From: Thunnus maccoyii
Taxonomy: Eukaryota > Chordata > Actinopteri > Scombriformes > Scombridae
Length of the DNA: 64,000 nt
NCBI RefSeq assembly: GCF_910596095.1
Contig: NC_056544.1
Location: 16,849,155 to 16,913,154 of the forward strand
Direction: 5' to 3'
The notes beneath the pieces are model-generated. The model ran no database searches, was not told the DNA's origin, and saw only the letters and a list, made by a program, of their open reading frames with translations. A program made the translations under genes and the position numbers. Positions within the stretch are counted from its first letter, which is position 1, and each line of letters opens with the position of its first letter. This document shows positions 55,219 through 64,000 of the stretch, in pieces.

Positions 55219-58200
55219 TATTTCTAAGTGTTCCACTCATAGTGATCAAAGGTTGAAATAAAATACAGGATTTCATTCATGTGTAGGGAGGAGTTGCAAG
55301 TTTTCTTGTGGAGATAAAATTTGTGGCTGACAAAAGTTTGTTTGTTTTTTTTGCCATGGTGACCTTTACCGATTTTCCATGACACATAGCCAGACGTTCA
55401 AAGACAATAAATAAACTTGTGTTGAATTATGATGCGGGTTTGTGATGATTGTTTTAAGGGTATTCCACTTCAAGAACTAGTTGGTCCTTGCCTAAAATGT
55501 CATTGATTTTCACACGTATTTTGTATGCTATGATGTTCATCAAAAAAACTTTTCCATGAAGTTAAATAAACATTCACAAGCGTTCATTACAATTTAGTAA
55601 CATTATAACTACATTAACAGTGGTGGTTTTTAAAACTTTAAAAAATCACCTTGCAGCATTTTTTTCAAGGCATACTATTGATGACATCCTTTACTGAACA
55701 ATATCACATTTCCCAAAAATATTCAACAAATATCTTGAACGGGTTGTCTACGGTATATAGAAATGAGTAGCCTACTTAAAATACACTGATAGCTTTGTAC
55801 TTTGTGAAGCATGTCTTTATATTTTCTCTTCACATTATTGTTTCTTTTTCTCTTGTGTAGTGTGCTGGGTATTCAGCAAAGGGCAGGGCACCTGACAGGC
55901 CAGTGTCAGGAGTACCTGCAGAAAGCAAAAATGACTCTCCAGGGTGTAAGTGCAACACACATATCACACTGAACATTACTGATCTCATATGCTTGTTTTG
56001 ACCTCCAGCGGTAGGAGAATAATTAAAACAATAAGAAAATTGTTTGTTAATTATCTTATGTAGTTACGTTCAAGGTTTACCATTTTGTTGGCTGTACAAA
56101 AAACTGCATTATTAAAAGGATTTATTATTATGATATTATGAAAGCAGATGATATAATCAGCCACAGTGAGGTGATAAGTTTATATGAGGTCATTGTCTGT
56201 ACTGTGTGACTGTGTAGGGGGGCTCAGCTGTGGAGGTGGAGAAGCTGATGATGATGGCTGCAGAATCCATGGAGCAGTTGAAGTCCTGTGGCAGAGAGCT
56301 GCAGCAATTGCGTGTCTCAAATGACATCTTCAGACAGTAAGACAAAGCGCAATGTGTGTGTGTGTGTGTGTGTGTGCGTGCGTGCGTGCGTGTGTCTTTG
56401 CAAGGTGCAGGCCTACAGCCCTGTGAGCTTGTGTACACTCTTTGCATGTTTGTGTTTGCATGTGGTCATTCATGACTGTATATAGACATGGATAGGTGGG
56501 GTTTAACGTGAATGAATAACATTCAGTTAAACGTCACATAGAATCTTTAATAAAGATAATAAATAAATATAGACGGATTGCAACACTGTAGAGTTCAGTG
56601 CCTGCCGGAGATTATTTTTATTCTGCCCCGCTGAGCCCTTTGAAGTTCAGTGTGCTCTTGGAAGATTCACAAAGTATTTCCCTTTTTTGTATAACTTAAC
56701 AGTGTAGATCAGTTCCAGCACATGCACGGCGCTCTCCAACAGCAATTAAGTGGTGGTATGACCACAAGATGGAACAGGGGCAGTGTGGGCTCCGCCGAAG
56801 GGGGGAGGATCTTTAACGATGCCATGGCCTGGATTGCCCAGCAGAAGGTGAGATATTTGAGAACACAGTAAAAAAAAAAAAAAAAAAAAAGAATAGGGGT
56901 GATATTGTTGAAATCAATATCACAACAAGAATCTTTATTGATACATGTCACAATATTGTAAATGTATGCAAAATCACTCAGAAAATAGTCAGTTTGGTGT
57001 TTAATGCAATGACCTACTAAAACTTCAGTGACTGATTTTGTTAGTTTTTAGTTTGGACAAATGATAATACACATCTGTGTGAACTCGGACTCTATGCCCA
57101 GCAGTTTTTAACCTGTTTAGACAGGATGAATCATTGTGTCTGCATGTTTGCGCATGCATGTACGGGGCACAATAGTTTGCAGTTTTTTTTAGGTGAAGTG
57201 AGGAGGAGGGGGGGGGTGCACTTACCTTATCACTTATTCTGACCTCCTGTAACTGAAACCATCTGGACACGGTGCCAAAACCTGATCCGTGAGTGAAAGA
57301 GGCCAAGAGAGGTGCAGGAGAATTGGAACAAAGAGAGAAGGAAAGAGCGCTTCCATTTGAGAAAGCGAGACACAGAGAGAGAGAGGACGGCAGAAGGAGA
57401 CAGAGCAGGGAGAGGAAGAGGGAGGCACCGTGGTTGATAAAGTTGCTGTGGAAGCAAGAGAAATGTAGAAGTAAAGGAGTGTGAAATCTGACACTTTCCT
57501 CTGAGTCAGTTGTTATGGGACAGGGCAGTTCGACATGCTCATGGGAAAACGCCCTTCTACTCCCTACCTTCCAAACCCTCCTACCCAACCAAAAACACAC
57601 CCTGTCATTCTGTCAACTCGCCCTTCCATAGTTCCTCATTGACAGATTCCTCCTACAGTTAAATATAGAAACATTTCTTTACGTAATTTGCCTTTTGTCT
57701 CAGTCCTTTTACTTTTTTGCCGATTACAAAAGTCCCAAATTGGTAATATATCACCTGCTGACCTACTGCTTTTGTTTACACCCATTGTCTTATTGTTCTA
57801 GTGGTCATCCTTTGAGTCATTGCACTAACGTTTCAACGTTGTTAACCTTTTTGTTCTAGACAGTAACTGTAAAAGTTAGTCAGCTCAAAGTCTCTCAACA
57901 GCAGTGTTGTTTGTAGCTTCAGCCATGAAGGAAGGGAGTGGTGAGAGAACAAAAGCCGTGAGAGAGAAAAGAATGCAAGTAAAGAGCAGGGTCCGGCTGT
58001 GGTTGGTTTGCTAGCAGGGCTCTTATCAAAGCTGAGTGCTGCGAACAAGGGGGGAATACTTGGAATAGTTTCCTGCTTAACACTGGGTTTAATGATTAAA
58101 TGCTGACACCTAGAGGGCAAAGAAGGGATGACATAGATTTAAGGATTGAATTAATAGCAGGGAAGATACTGTCTCTGTTGAGATTTAAAGAATAAGTCAG

Positions 58201-61200
58201 GCGATGTTGTGTTTTTCTCGTCAACTAATAACATGTAAAGACTAACTTAATTGATTTAACAAACAAGCATTGCCTGTGCAGCTAAAGTCTGATCAAACTT
58301 TTCTGTGCCATAGACCACCAAAACTGTTCAAAACACATCAGTGAAACACACTGTCGCACTGTATGACTTCTTCCTTCATTACCACGATCATGGGCACTGG
58401 AGTTTATTTTGAGTCAATCACATTAATTTTGACAATGTAATTCTGTTTAGCAGTAATTGCATTTCAAAAGGTAATAAACTATAATCCTTCATTTTGTAGC
58501 GTATGATTGAGACAGCTCCATGGGGGGATGACTCAGCCACCATAGAAAAGCAAATCATGACCCACAACAAAAACCACAGCTCTATCCAAAGGAGCCAGGA
58601 AGTAGACCGTGCCAGAGATGATCTGGTAAGTGACCTTTCTCTACCATTATACCCTGACTATAAAATCTTTTCACTCCTTGCAAAGTATACACCAATGATT
58701 TAAAGCTCTTAGTAATTGCCCTTAATGCTTATGCTTTAGATATTTATGCATCATGTGTACAGAATCCCAATATTGTCATTCTGTTTAAAACGGAGAAAAA
58801 AACAAAATCTCTTTTTTTAGAACATGAGGGGTGACAAGTACAACCTCTATACTTTGGAACAAGAGTGGGACAGCCTGCAGGTAAAAACAAACTCTTTTAC
58901 CAAAATGTTTAGATTTGATCAGGCATTATCACCATATTCATTCATTTGCTATGCCTCTATCTCAGAAAATGTCCCACAGCCGTGTGAGTCAGCTGCGTGA
59001 ACTTCAAGGCATCATCGAGGAGATCTCCCGTGCCATCATGTGGGTGAATGAGAAGGAGGAAGAGGAGCTTGTGTTTGACTGGGGAGACAAAAACATCGAC
59101 CAGTATATCCCCAAGAAGCAAGAGAGCTACTCAGTAAGGATCTCTGACTGAACTCTTCTTTTACCCTGGTTGGGTGTTACTGTCTCAGTTTATGAATGTT
59201 ACCATACAATATGTTGGTGCAAGGTGTGACGTTTTGTGTCCCTTACTTTCTGTTCTCTGACAGAGGCTGATGAGGGACCTGGAGGAGAAGGAGAAGGAGC
59301 TAAACAAGCTTAAAGTGAAAGCAGATGGCCTCGTGAACAACAACCATTCTGCCTCAGATAAGATTGAAGTAAGGTGTTTTTGTCTGAGTGTTTTTCTATC
59401 CTAATCAGCATATTAGTCAGTGCTTTTTGTACTGATAGCTGCGTGTGCACCCACAGGCCTACATGGACACCTTGCAGACCCAGTGGAGCTGGCTTCTCCA
59501 GATCACTAAGTGTATCCATGTTCATTTGAAGGAGAATGCTGCCTACAGTCAAGTAAGTGCTCCATCCAGTTGTTGCTCTTGTAAAAATAGAAACCAGGTA
59601 TGTTTTCCTGTGAACACTGATCAAAACCTTTTTTCTGCCATCTTCAGTTTTTCAAGGAGGCCAATGAGACCTATGCGAAGCTGCAGAAGGTGCATGAGAC
59701 TATCCGTAGCAAGTTCACCTGCGACAAGAACACCCCACTGGATAACCTTGGTGAACTCCTGAAAATCTTGGAGGTATTATACTCTATAAAATCCAGAACA
59801 TACGTATTTCCCTGCAGCTGTGGAGCACAAATCACTGAACTGGTTGTAAATGGAACACTTCTGCATGTCTGCATGTTTCCATGTACACCCTACAATATGT
59901 TGTAGAGTTTTTCATTTTAAATTGACAAAAGGCAAAAAAAAACAAACAACAAAAACAAATCAGACTCCTGATGGTTGCAGTGGCTCAGTTGAGAACTTAT
60001 ATCTGATTTGTACATGTTCACAGAAAGAGAAGGAGCAAATCATGGAGAATAAGAGGCAGGTCCATAGTCTGGTCAACAAGTCTAAGTCTATTGTTAGACT
60101 GAAACCTCGCAACCCTGAGGAGAAGAGCACCAGCCCTGTCATAGTTCAGGCCTTATGTGACTTTAAACAAGACCAGGTGAGATATATGCTCTCTCTCTCT
60201 GTCTCTCTCTCTCACACACATGCACGTACACACACAAAGACACACAGGCACAGAGTATGAAGTTAAATATTGCAAGTGTAATTCAGTCTTTTGTCTTTTC
60301 ATTTTGTGCTTCAGAGAGGGATTTTGAAAGGGAATGAGGGCATACTGAAGGATAACTCCCAGCGCAGCAAGTGGCTTGTGACAGGACCTGGAGGTCTGGA
60401 CATGTTGATTCCCTCTGTGTGTCTGCTGATCCCCCCACCAAACCCACTCAGCATCGGCCTCGCCAACAAGTAAGAAAGATTTAGTGAAGATCAAACATGG
60501 CCTGCGAAAGTAATGTACAGATACTGGTTAGGGTAATTCAAATCCTCCCAGCTGAAACGAATTTATTCGGATTTTTTTAAATGTAATGTTGGTATTCATA
60601 TATTGGATACATTGTGGGACCTCATATGTCCTGGAGCTATGAAAGGTTTTTGCTTTGTAATATATACAGTATTTCATTGACATTATCCAAAAAAGTGCTT
60701 TTATAAGCTTCAGGGATAAAAAAAAATACTCTTAACCCACAGAGGAGGAAGTAATAACATACTGTGTTATCATGTACTTTCCATATATTATGTCATATCT
60801 CACATAGCACATTTTAAGTGAAATGGAAACCCAATAAATGTACAAACATGCTTACATATTATCCAGTTGTGTTGTGTTGTGTAGTCTAGTAGTAATATCT
60901 GCTAGGTTTGCAGTTTCTCTTGAACTGAAGTGAGTGATTGATGGCTTGTGCTGTTCCCTAGGAATGAGCAGTATTATGAAGCCATCATGGGCATCTGGAA
61001 TCAGCTCTACATCAACATCAAGAGTCTCATCTCGTGGCAGTATTGCGTCAAAGACATCAATTACATCAACACTCTCACGCTCAGCATGGTAAATATCATA
61101 ATTAATGCATTAAAGCTCTTGGTTTTACTTTTAAAATGACTTATCCTTGTCATACCAAGCTCTCCGTCATCTGAAACAGTGTCTGCAGAAGTTTGCTCAC

Positions 61201-63655
61201 CTCCTGTGTCTTTTGCTTAACGTGATCCCCTTTTAATTTTCTTGCAGCTGTCTAAGATGCGTCCTGAGGAGTACCGCAGTGTTATCAAAAGACTGGAGAC
61301 TCACTACCAAGAGTTCCTGCGTACCAGCCAAGGTTCTGAAATGTTTGGGGAAGAAGACAAGAAAACCATCCAGAACCACTTTGATAACGCCCAGAGCCAC
61401 TATGACACACTGATTATCCAGCTGCCTGCTTACAGTGAGTGTAAAATGTCTTTACCTTATCCTAAATTATCAGGGATCTATTGTCTTATTGTTTGTTAGT
61501 CCACTGAATTTGCAAAAATACTTTTATTTTTTTCCACTATAAATTGATATTCTCCAAATTTTCCTCTAACCAATAAAGGGGAAGAAGCAGTGAAGCCAGA
61601 GCCCCCAAAACAGGAAACAAAGCCTTCGACTCCCAAGATCCCCAAGACCAATGTCAGGATCGTTAACCAGGCTCCCGCACCCAGTTCTGCCCTCAGCCTC
61701 ACCCTGCTTAATAGTCTGCAAGAACTTCGACGTAGGCTGGAGCTGGCTGAGTCTGGCCTCACCAGTCATCTCCACATTCCCCTGGGAGAAAACAGCGTGC
61801 ACGAGTGCTCATTGCACATTCAGAAGCTGCAAGTATGTAACTTTTCATTTTATTTATTTTTTTGTGTAATTGTGAGTAATTAATTTGCGAAATACCACAG
61901 TGTACAAAATCAAGAAAATTATAGTACGATTTAAGGTAAAGATAAAGGACACTTTTTTTAATATCACATTGTGTTGATGTCCAGACTGTGCACCAAGATT
62001 TGGACTCAATTCATGATGAGTACCTGCGGATCAGAGAACATATTATAAAGCAGCTAGAAGGGATGCCTGCAGACTCCGAGCAGGCCAGGTTTCTCCGCTC
62101 TGAACTGGAAATCATCAACCTAAAACTGGGAGGCCTGCAGGGTCTCTACTCAGTCTACCTTCAAAGGTATGCTTCTTTTTAATTTAACTATGTCACCTTT
62201 TTGTTTATTCCACAATGTTTGACTAAATAAAACAAATTGGCACTCTAACAAACATGCAGAAAAATGGAGTAAACACAGTGACAAGACTTTTCATCTCATT
62301 AAATGTAGTGAAAGCAATTTGCAAGAGGAAATGGATTTAATGTTATAACTGTGTGTCTTCAACAGACTGTCTGCTTTAAAGGGCTTGCTCCAGAGCCTTC
62401 TTCAGGTGGAGGATATCATTAAAGTCCATGAGGCTCGACTGACAGAGAAGGACACCACCTCTCTGGACCTCCGGGAGGTGGATAACTATCGGAGCACACT
62501 AAAGGTTTGACACACTTTTTATATTTAGTTTAAACTGCAGTCGCTTGCTTTCTAGTTTCAAAACATAAAACAGTGTAGAACAATAATACTCATAATTAAT
62601 TAGCAGTACCTAATTAGCCTCTTCATCCTCTTTGGGACATTAGGCCACAATTAGTAGTACATCACCACCAAAACTTGAACATAGAAGTTCACTCTTGACC
62701 TTTGAAACAGTAAGTGTGGCAAAATAACTCAAAGGTCCACTTATTAGCTTTTTTCCGAGATTTCAACATTCACAGAGATTTTACATGACAGAGGTTCCAC
62801 ATTTAAGTCACATGACAAACCTTAGCCAGTTCTGTTTGCTGATGAACACAATGACATTTTGGTTTGAGTTGAGATTATTTTGTTGCACAATTAAGAAACT
62901 GTTTATGGATATAAACAAAAACAGGAAAGACAGGAATTTCTGTTTTTGAATTACTGCTAATTACGTGACAAATCATGGTACTCTATCACATTTATGCAAA
63001 AACATATAAACATCCAATATCCAATAATCCATTAGGCAAACATTTGCACAATTCTGAAAAATGTCCTGATACAGCCAGATATATTAAAGGGATAGCTCAG
63101 TATGGCAAAATCCAACAGTTGACAATCTATTTTTGCATTTCTCTATCAAAGCAAATGAAGAGTGATCTGGAGCAGAGAAGAGACTTGCTGACATCTATGG
63201 AGTCTGACCTGGCTAAAGCAGTACACTGGAACAGTCAAATCTCTGAGTCTTTCCACAAGTGTGACGTGGACTTGTCCAAGTACTCAGAGCTGGTAGGCCA
63301 GATGTCTGACCGTTGGCGACGCATCCAAACCCAGATTGATAGCAGGTAGGAAAGTTTGTACATGTACACACACTCTTTTTCAGTTTTCATACCAATGGAT
63401 ATTTCTCATTGTCCTGCATTCGTCATTTCTGGAAACAAAACTAAAAACATCCCCTCAAAACCTTCCTCTTCCTCCCACTCTTTCCTCCACAGAGTGTGGG
63501 ACTTGGAGAAACAGGAGAAACAGCTGAAACATTACCAGCAGAGCAGCACTTCCCTGGAACAGTGGATAGACAATGCCAGGAAGCGCCAGGATAACCTTCA
63601 GACGGTTAAGCTCAGTGACATCCAGACCCTAATGGATCATCTTAACCAACAGAAG
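54458..63655 (+). CDS. dsp: Desmoplakin, N-terminal 947 residues (19 exons; gene runs off the right edge)
   Basis: Desmoplakin ties intermediate filaments to desmosomal cadherin-plakoglobin-plakophilin plaques. Exons: 54458-54714, 55861-55945, 56218-56336, 56703-56847, 58500-58625, 58821-58880, 58966-59133, 59264-59368, 59457-59552, 59648-59773, 60024-60176, 60315-60469, 60962-61088, 61248-61434, 61579-61832, 61985-62166, 62366-62504, 63152-63345, 63493-63655. All phases join into one frame. The start MSMHGGSTTRL parallels MSCNGGS of human desmoplakin; the Gly-rich head is followed by the plakin domain of spectrin repeats with an inserted SH3 (about residues 470-525). Blocks such as AYMDTLQTQWSW, NKSKSIVRLKPRNP, GPGGLDMLIPSV and SQGSEMFG are near-identical to the mammalian protein. 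The rod and plakin-repeat tail lie outside the window. Which fish paralogue this is (dspa or dspb) cannot be decided here. Confidence 0.95.
55184..55216. repeat. Poly(A) run in dsp intron 1
   Basis: 33 consecutive A in the 1.15 kb first intron; the rest of that intron shows nothing recognised. Confidence 0.9.
55861..55945 (+). CDS. dsp: dsp coding exon 2
   Basis: Encodes VLGIQQRAGHLTGQCQEYLQ then KAKMTLQG. Acceptor TGTGTAG, donor GGT|GTAAGT. Phase 2 in, phase 0 out. Confidence 0.85.
56218..56336 (+). CDS. dsp: dsp coding exon 3
   Basis: Encodes GGSAVEVEKLMMMAAESMEQ then LKSCGRELQQLRVSNDIFR; helical, start of the plakin domain. Followed in the intron by a (TG)n(CGTG)n microsatellite (56353-56396). 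Confidence 0.88.
56353..56396. repeat. (TG)n(CGTG)n microsatellite in dsp intron 3
   Basis: TG repeats grading into CGTG units, starting 17 bases after the donor of exon 3. Confidence 0.95.
56703..56847 (+). CDS. dsp: dsp coding exon 4
   Basis: Encodes VDQFQHMHGALQQQLSGGMT, a Gly/Ser/Arg linker, and FNDAMAWIAQQK, corresponding to the mammalian WDEFTKHVTSECLGWMRQQR segment. Acceptor CTTAACAG, donor AAG|GTGAGA. Confidence 0.88.
56848..58499. other. dsp intron 4
   Basis: 1.65 kb intron, with an A run soon after the donor and a purine-rich stretch at about 57287-57425. The long minus-strand open frame across 57025-57600 reflects this base bias and has no splice or protein support. Confidence 0.75.
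58500..58625 (+). CDS. dsp: dsp coding exon 5
   Basis: Encodes RMIETAPWGDDSATIEKQIM and HNKNHSSIQRSQEVDRARDD L; 42 codons, phase 0 on both sides. Aligns with the MVAWGVDLASVEQHINSH part of human desmoplakin. Confidence 0.92.
58821..58880 (+). CDS. dsp: dsp coding exon 6
   Basis: Twenty codons: NMRGDKYNLYTLEQEWDSLQ. Short symmetric exon in the first spectrin repeats. Confidence 0.92.
58966..59133 (+). CDS. dsp: dsp coding exon 7
   Basis: Encodes KMSHSRVSQLRELQGIIEEI, then IMWVNEKEEEELVFDWGDKN and PKKQESYS; the MW-N-EEEEL-DW-DKN pattern is a strong desmoplakin signature. Confidence 0.96.
59264..59368 (+). CDS. dsp: dsp coding exon 8
   Basis: Encodes RLMRDLEEKEKELNKLKVKA and NNHSASDKIE, matching EVKEKELNKLKQ and HPASDKIE of the mammalian protein. 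Confidence 0.96.
59457..59552 (+). CDS. dsp: dsp coding exon 9
   Basis: Encodes AYMDTLQTQWSWLLQITKCI and HLKENAAYSQ, one of the most conserved pieces of the plakin domain. Confidence 0.97.
59648..59773 (+). CDS. dsp: dsp coding exon 10
   Basis: Encodes FFKEANETYAKLQKVHETIR and KFTCDKNTPLDNLGELLKIL E; donor GAG|GTATTA. Confidence 0.95.
60024..60176 (+). CDS. dsp: dsp coding exon 11
   Basis: Encodes KEKEQIMENKRQVHSLVNKS, IVRLKPRNPEEKSTSPVIVQ and ALCDFKQDQ: end of a spectrin repeat and the first strand of the inserted SH3 fold (ALCD-K is the SH3 start). Confidence 0.96.
60188..60245. repeat. (CT)n(CA)n low-complexity tract in dsp intron 11
   Basis: CT repeats followed by CA-rich sequence beginning about 11 bases after the exon 11 donor. 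Confidence 0.85.
60315..60469 (+). CDS. dsp: dsp coding exon 12 (SH3)
   Basis: Encodes the rest of the SH3 domain: GNEGILKDNSQRSKWLVTGP, GGLDMLIPSVCLLIPPPNP. As in other plakins, the SH3 lacks the usual cluster of aromatic ligand-contacting residues (known of the family). Confidence 0.96.
60962..61088 (+). CDS. dsp: dsp coding exon 13
   Basis: Encodes NEQYYEAIMGIWNQLYINIK and SLISWQYCVKDINYINTLTL SM; return to the spectrin repeat after SH3. Confidence 0.96.
61248..61434 (+). CDS. dsp: dsp coding exon 14
   Basis: Encodes LSKMRPEEYRSVIKRLETHY, QEFLRTSQGSEMFGEEDKKT and AQSHYDTLIIQLPAY; SQGSEMFG and QLP-Y match the mammalian protein. Confidence 0.96.
61579..61832 (+). CDS. dsp: dsp coding exon 15
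   Basis: Starts with a Pro/Lys/Glu-rich linker (EEAVKPEPPKQETKPSTPKI) and continues into helical SLTLLNSLQELRRRLELAES and NSVHECSLHIQKLQ. The linker is quite different from the Thr/His/Asn-rich human counterpart, while the helix realigns. Confidence 0.93.
61985..62166 (+). CDS. dsp: dsp coding exon 16
   Basis: Encodes TVHQDLDSIHDEYLRIREHI, MPADSEQARFLRSELEIINL and GLQGLYSVYLQ; spectrin-repeat helices. Confidence 0.95.
62366..62504 (+). CDS. dsp: dsp coding exon 17
   Basis: Encodes LSALKGLLQSLLQVEDIIKV and HEARLTEKDTTSLDLREVDN YRSTLK; HEARLTE-D--SLDL matches the mammalian YEARLTEEE block. Donor AAG|GTTTGA is weak but canonical. Confidence 0.95.
62505..63151. other. dsp intron 17
   Basis: AT-rich intron with nothing recognised apart from splice sites. 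Confidence 0.8.
63152..63345 (+). CDS. dsp: dsp coding exon 18
   Basis: Encodes QMKSDLEQRRDLLTSMESDL, then CDVDLSKYSELVGQMSDRWR and RIQTQIDS; DRW-RI--QID is conserved in plakins. Confidence 0.95.
63493..63655 (+). CDS. dsp: dsp coding exon 19 with apparent GC donor
   Basis: Encodes VWDLEKQEKQLKHYQQSSTS and LEQWIDNARKRQDNLQTVKL through NQQK. The conserved exon end after QQK is followed by GCACGT, not GT. Reading on runs into TAA about 13 codons later, so splicing must occur near here. Confidence 0.88.
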
Positions 63656-64000
63656 GCACGTCTTTCCTTGTTTACATCAACATATTGTATTTAATAATAG
63701 GTTTGAACTTAACTGAATTGATTTTGAACTAGAAATATCCATCATTTACACTTCAGTCGAGATGTGGACACTAGTGTAGGTGTGGATTTTAAGCAAAATA
63801 CAATAGCGTAAGTGGAAATGGTTGCAAAAAAAGTTTCAAGTTTACTTATTAGATCTGATTTACAAACCCTTAATAGAGAGAAAAAAGCAAATCCAAAGAA
63901 ATTATCGGGCTGCCTTTGAATTAGTTAAAAGATGAAAACGTGTTTTTGTTGAGTAACAGCTTATAATAATGTCATTAGAGTTCTTATATAATAAAGTGGA
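63656..64000. other. dsp intron 19, open at window end
   Basis: Begins GCACGT; no further exon is visible before the window stops. Confidence 0.75.

Noticed and set aside
57025..57600. 191-residue minus-strand frame in dsp intron 4
   Set aside because: Composition follows a purine-rich tract; overlapping frames in all phases, no homology recognised.

Overview
This window is a piece of a ray-finned fish chromosome, most likely a spiny-rayed (percomorph) teleost. It carries intron-split vertebrate genes with small introns between larger ones, and many short inverted-repeat transposons of the kind scattered through fish genomes. I see no bacterial, viral, CRISPR or rRNA/tRNA features.

Three protein genes account for the coding sequence. 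On the left (2081-6044, minus strand) is a complete four-exon beta-tubulin gene, class II-like (tubb2 group), with an unusual Arg/His-ending tail. In the middle (11746-46359, minus strand) is a complete ten-exon slc22a23 gene, an orphan organic-ion-transporter-like membrane protein. Its last exon encodes an extra, repeat-built, Ser/Pro/Thr/Asp-rich cytoplasmic tail of about 415 residues, which makes the protein 1016 residues long. On the right (54458 to beyond 63655, plus strand) are the first 19 coding exons of desmoplakin (dsp), covering the N-terminal head and plakin domain with its SH3 fold. The gene runs off the right edge. slc22a23 and dsp are head to head, about 8.1 kb apart; tubb and slc22a23 are in tandem. 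The tubb2/slc22a23 pairing matches human chromosome 6p25, and DSP is on the same human arm.

The rest is intron and intergenic DNA. It holds at least six families of short inverted-terminal-repeat elements (about 1074-1562, 3222-3533, 7624-8035, 14579-15242, 42878-43191 and 47372-48328), a LINE 3' end (6900-7530), Tc1-like and LINE remnants inside slc22a23 intron 3, and several microsatellites and G-rich tracts. The three genes do not form a pathway: one supplies microtubule subunits, one a plasma-membrane transporter-like protein, and one the desmosome-intermediate filament linker.

The observation most worth following is the giant repeat-derived tail of slc22a23. Next are the non-canonical GC donor in dsp and the foldback element families.
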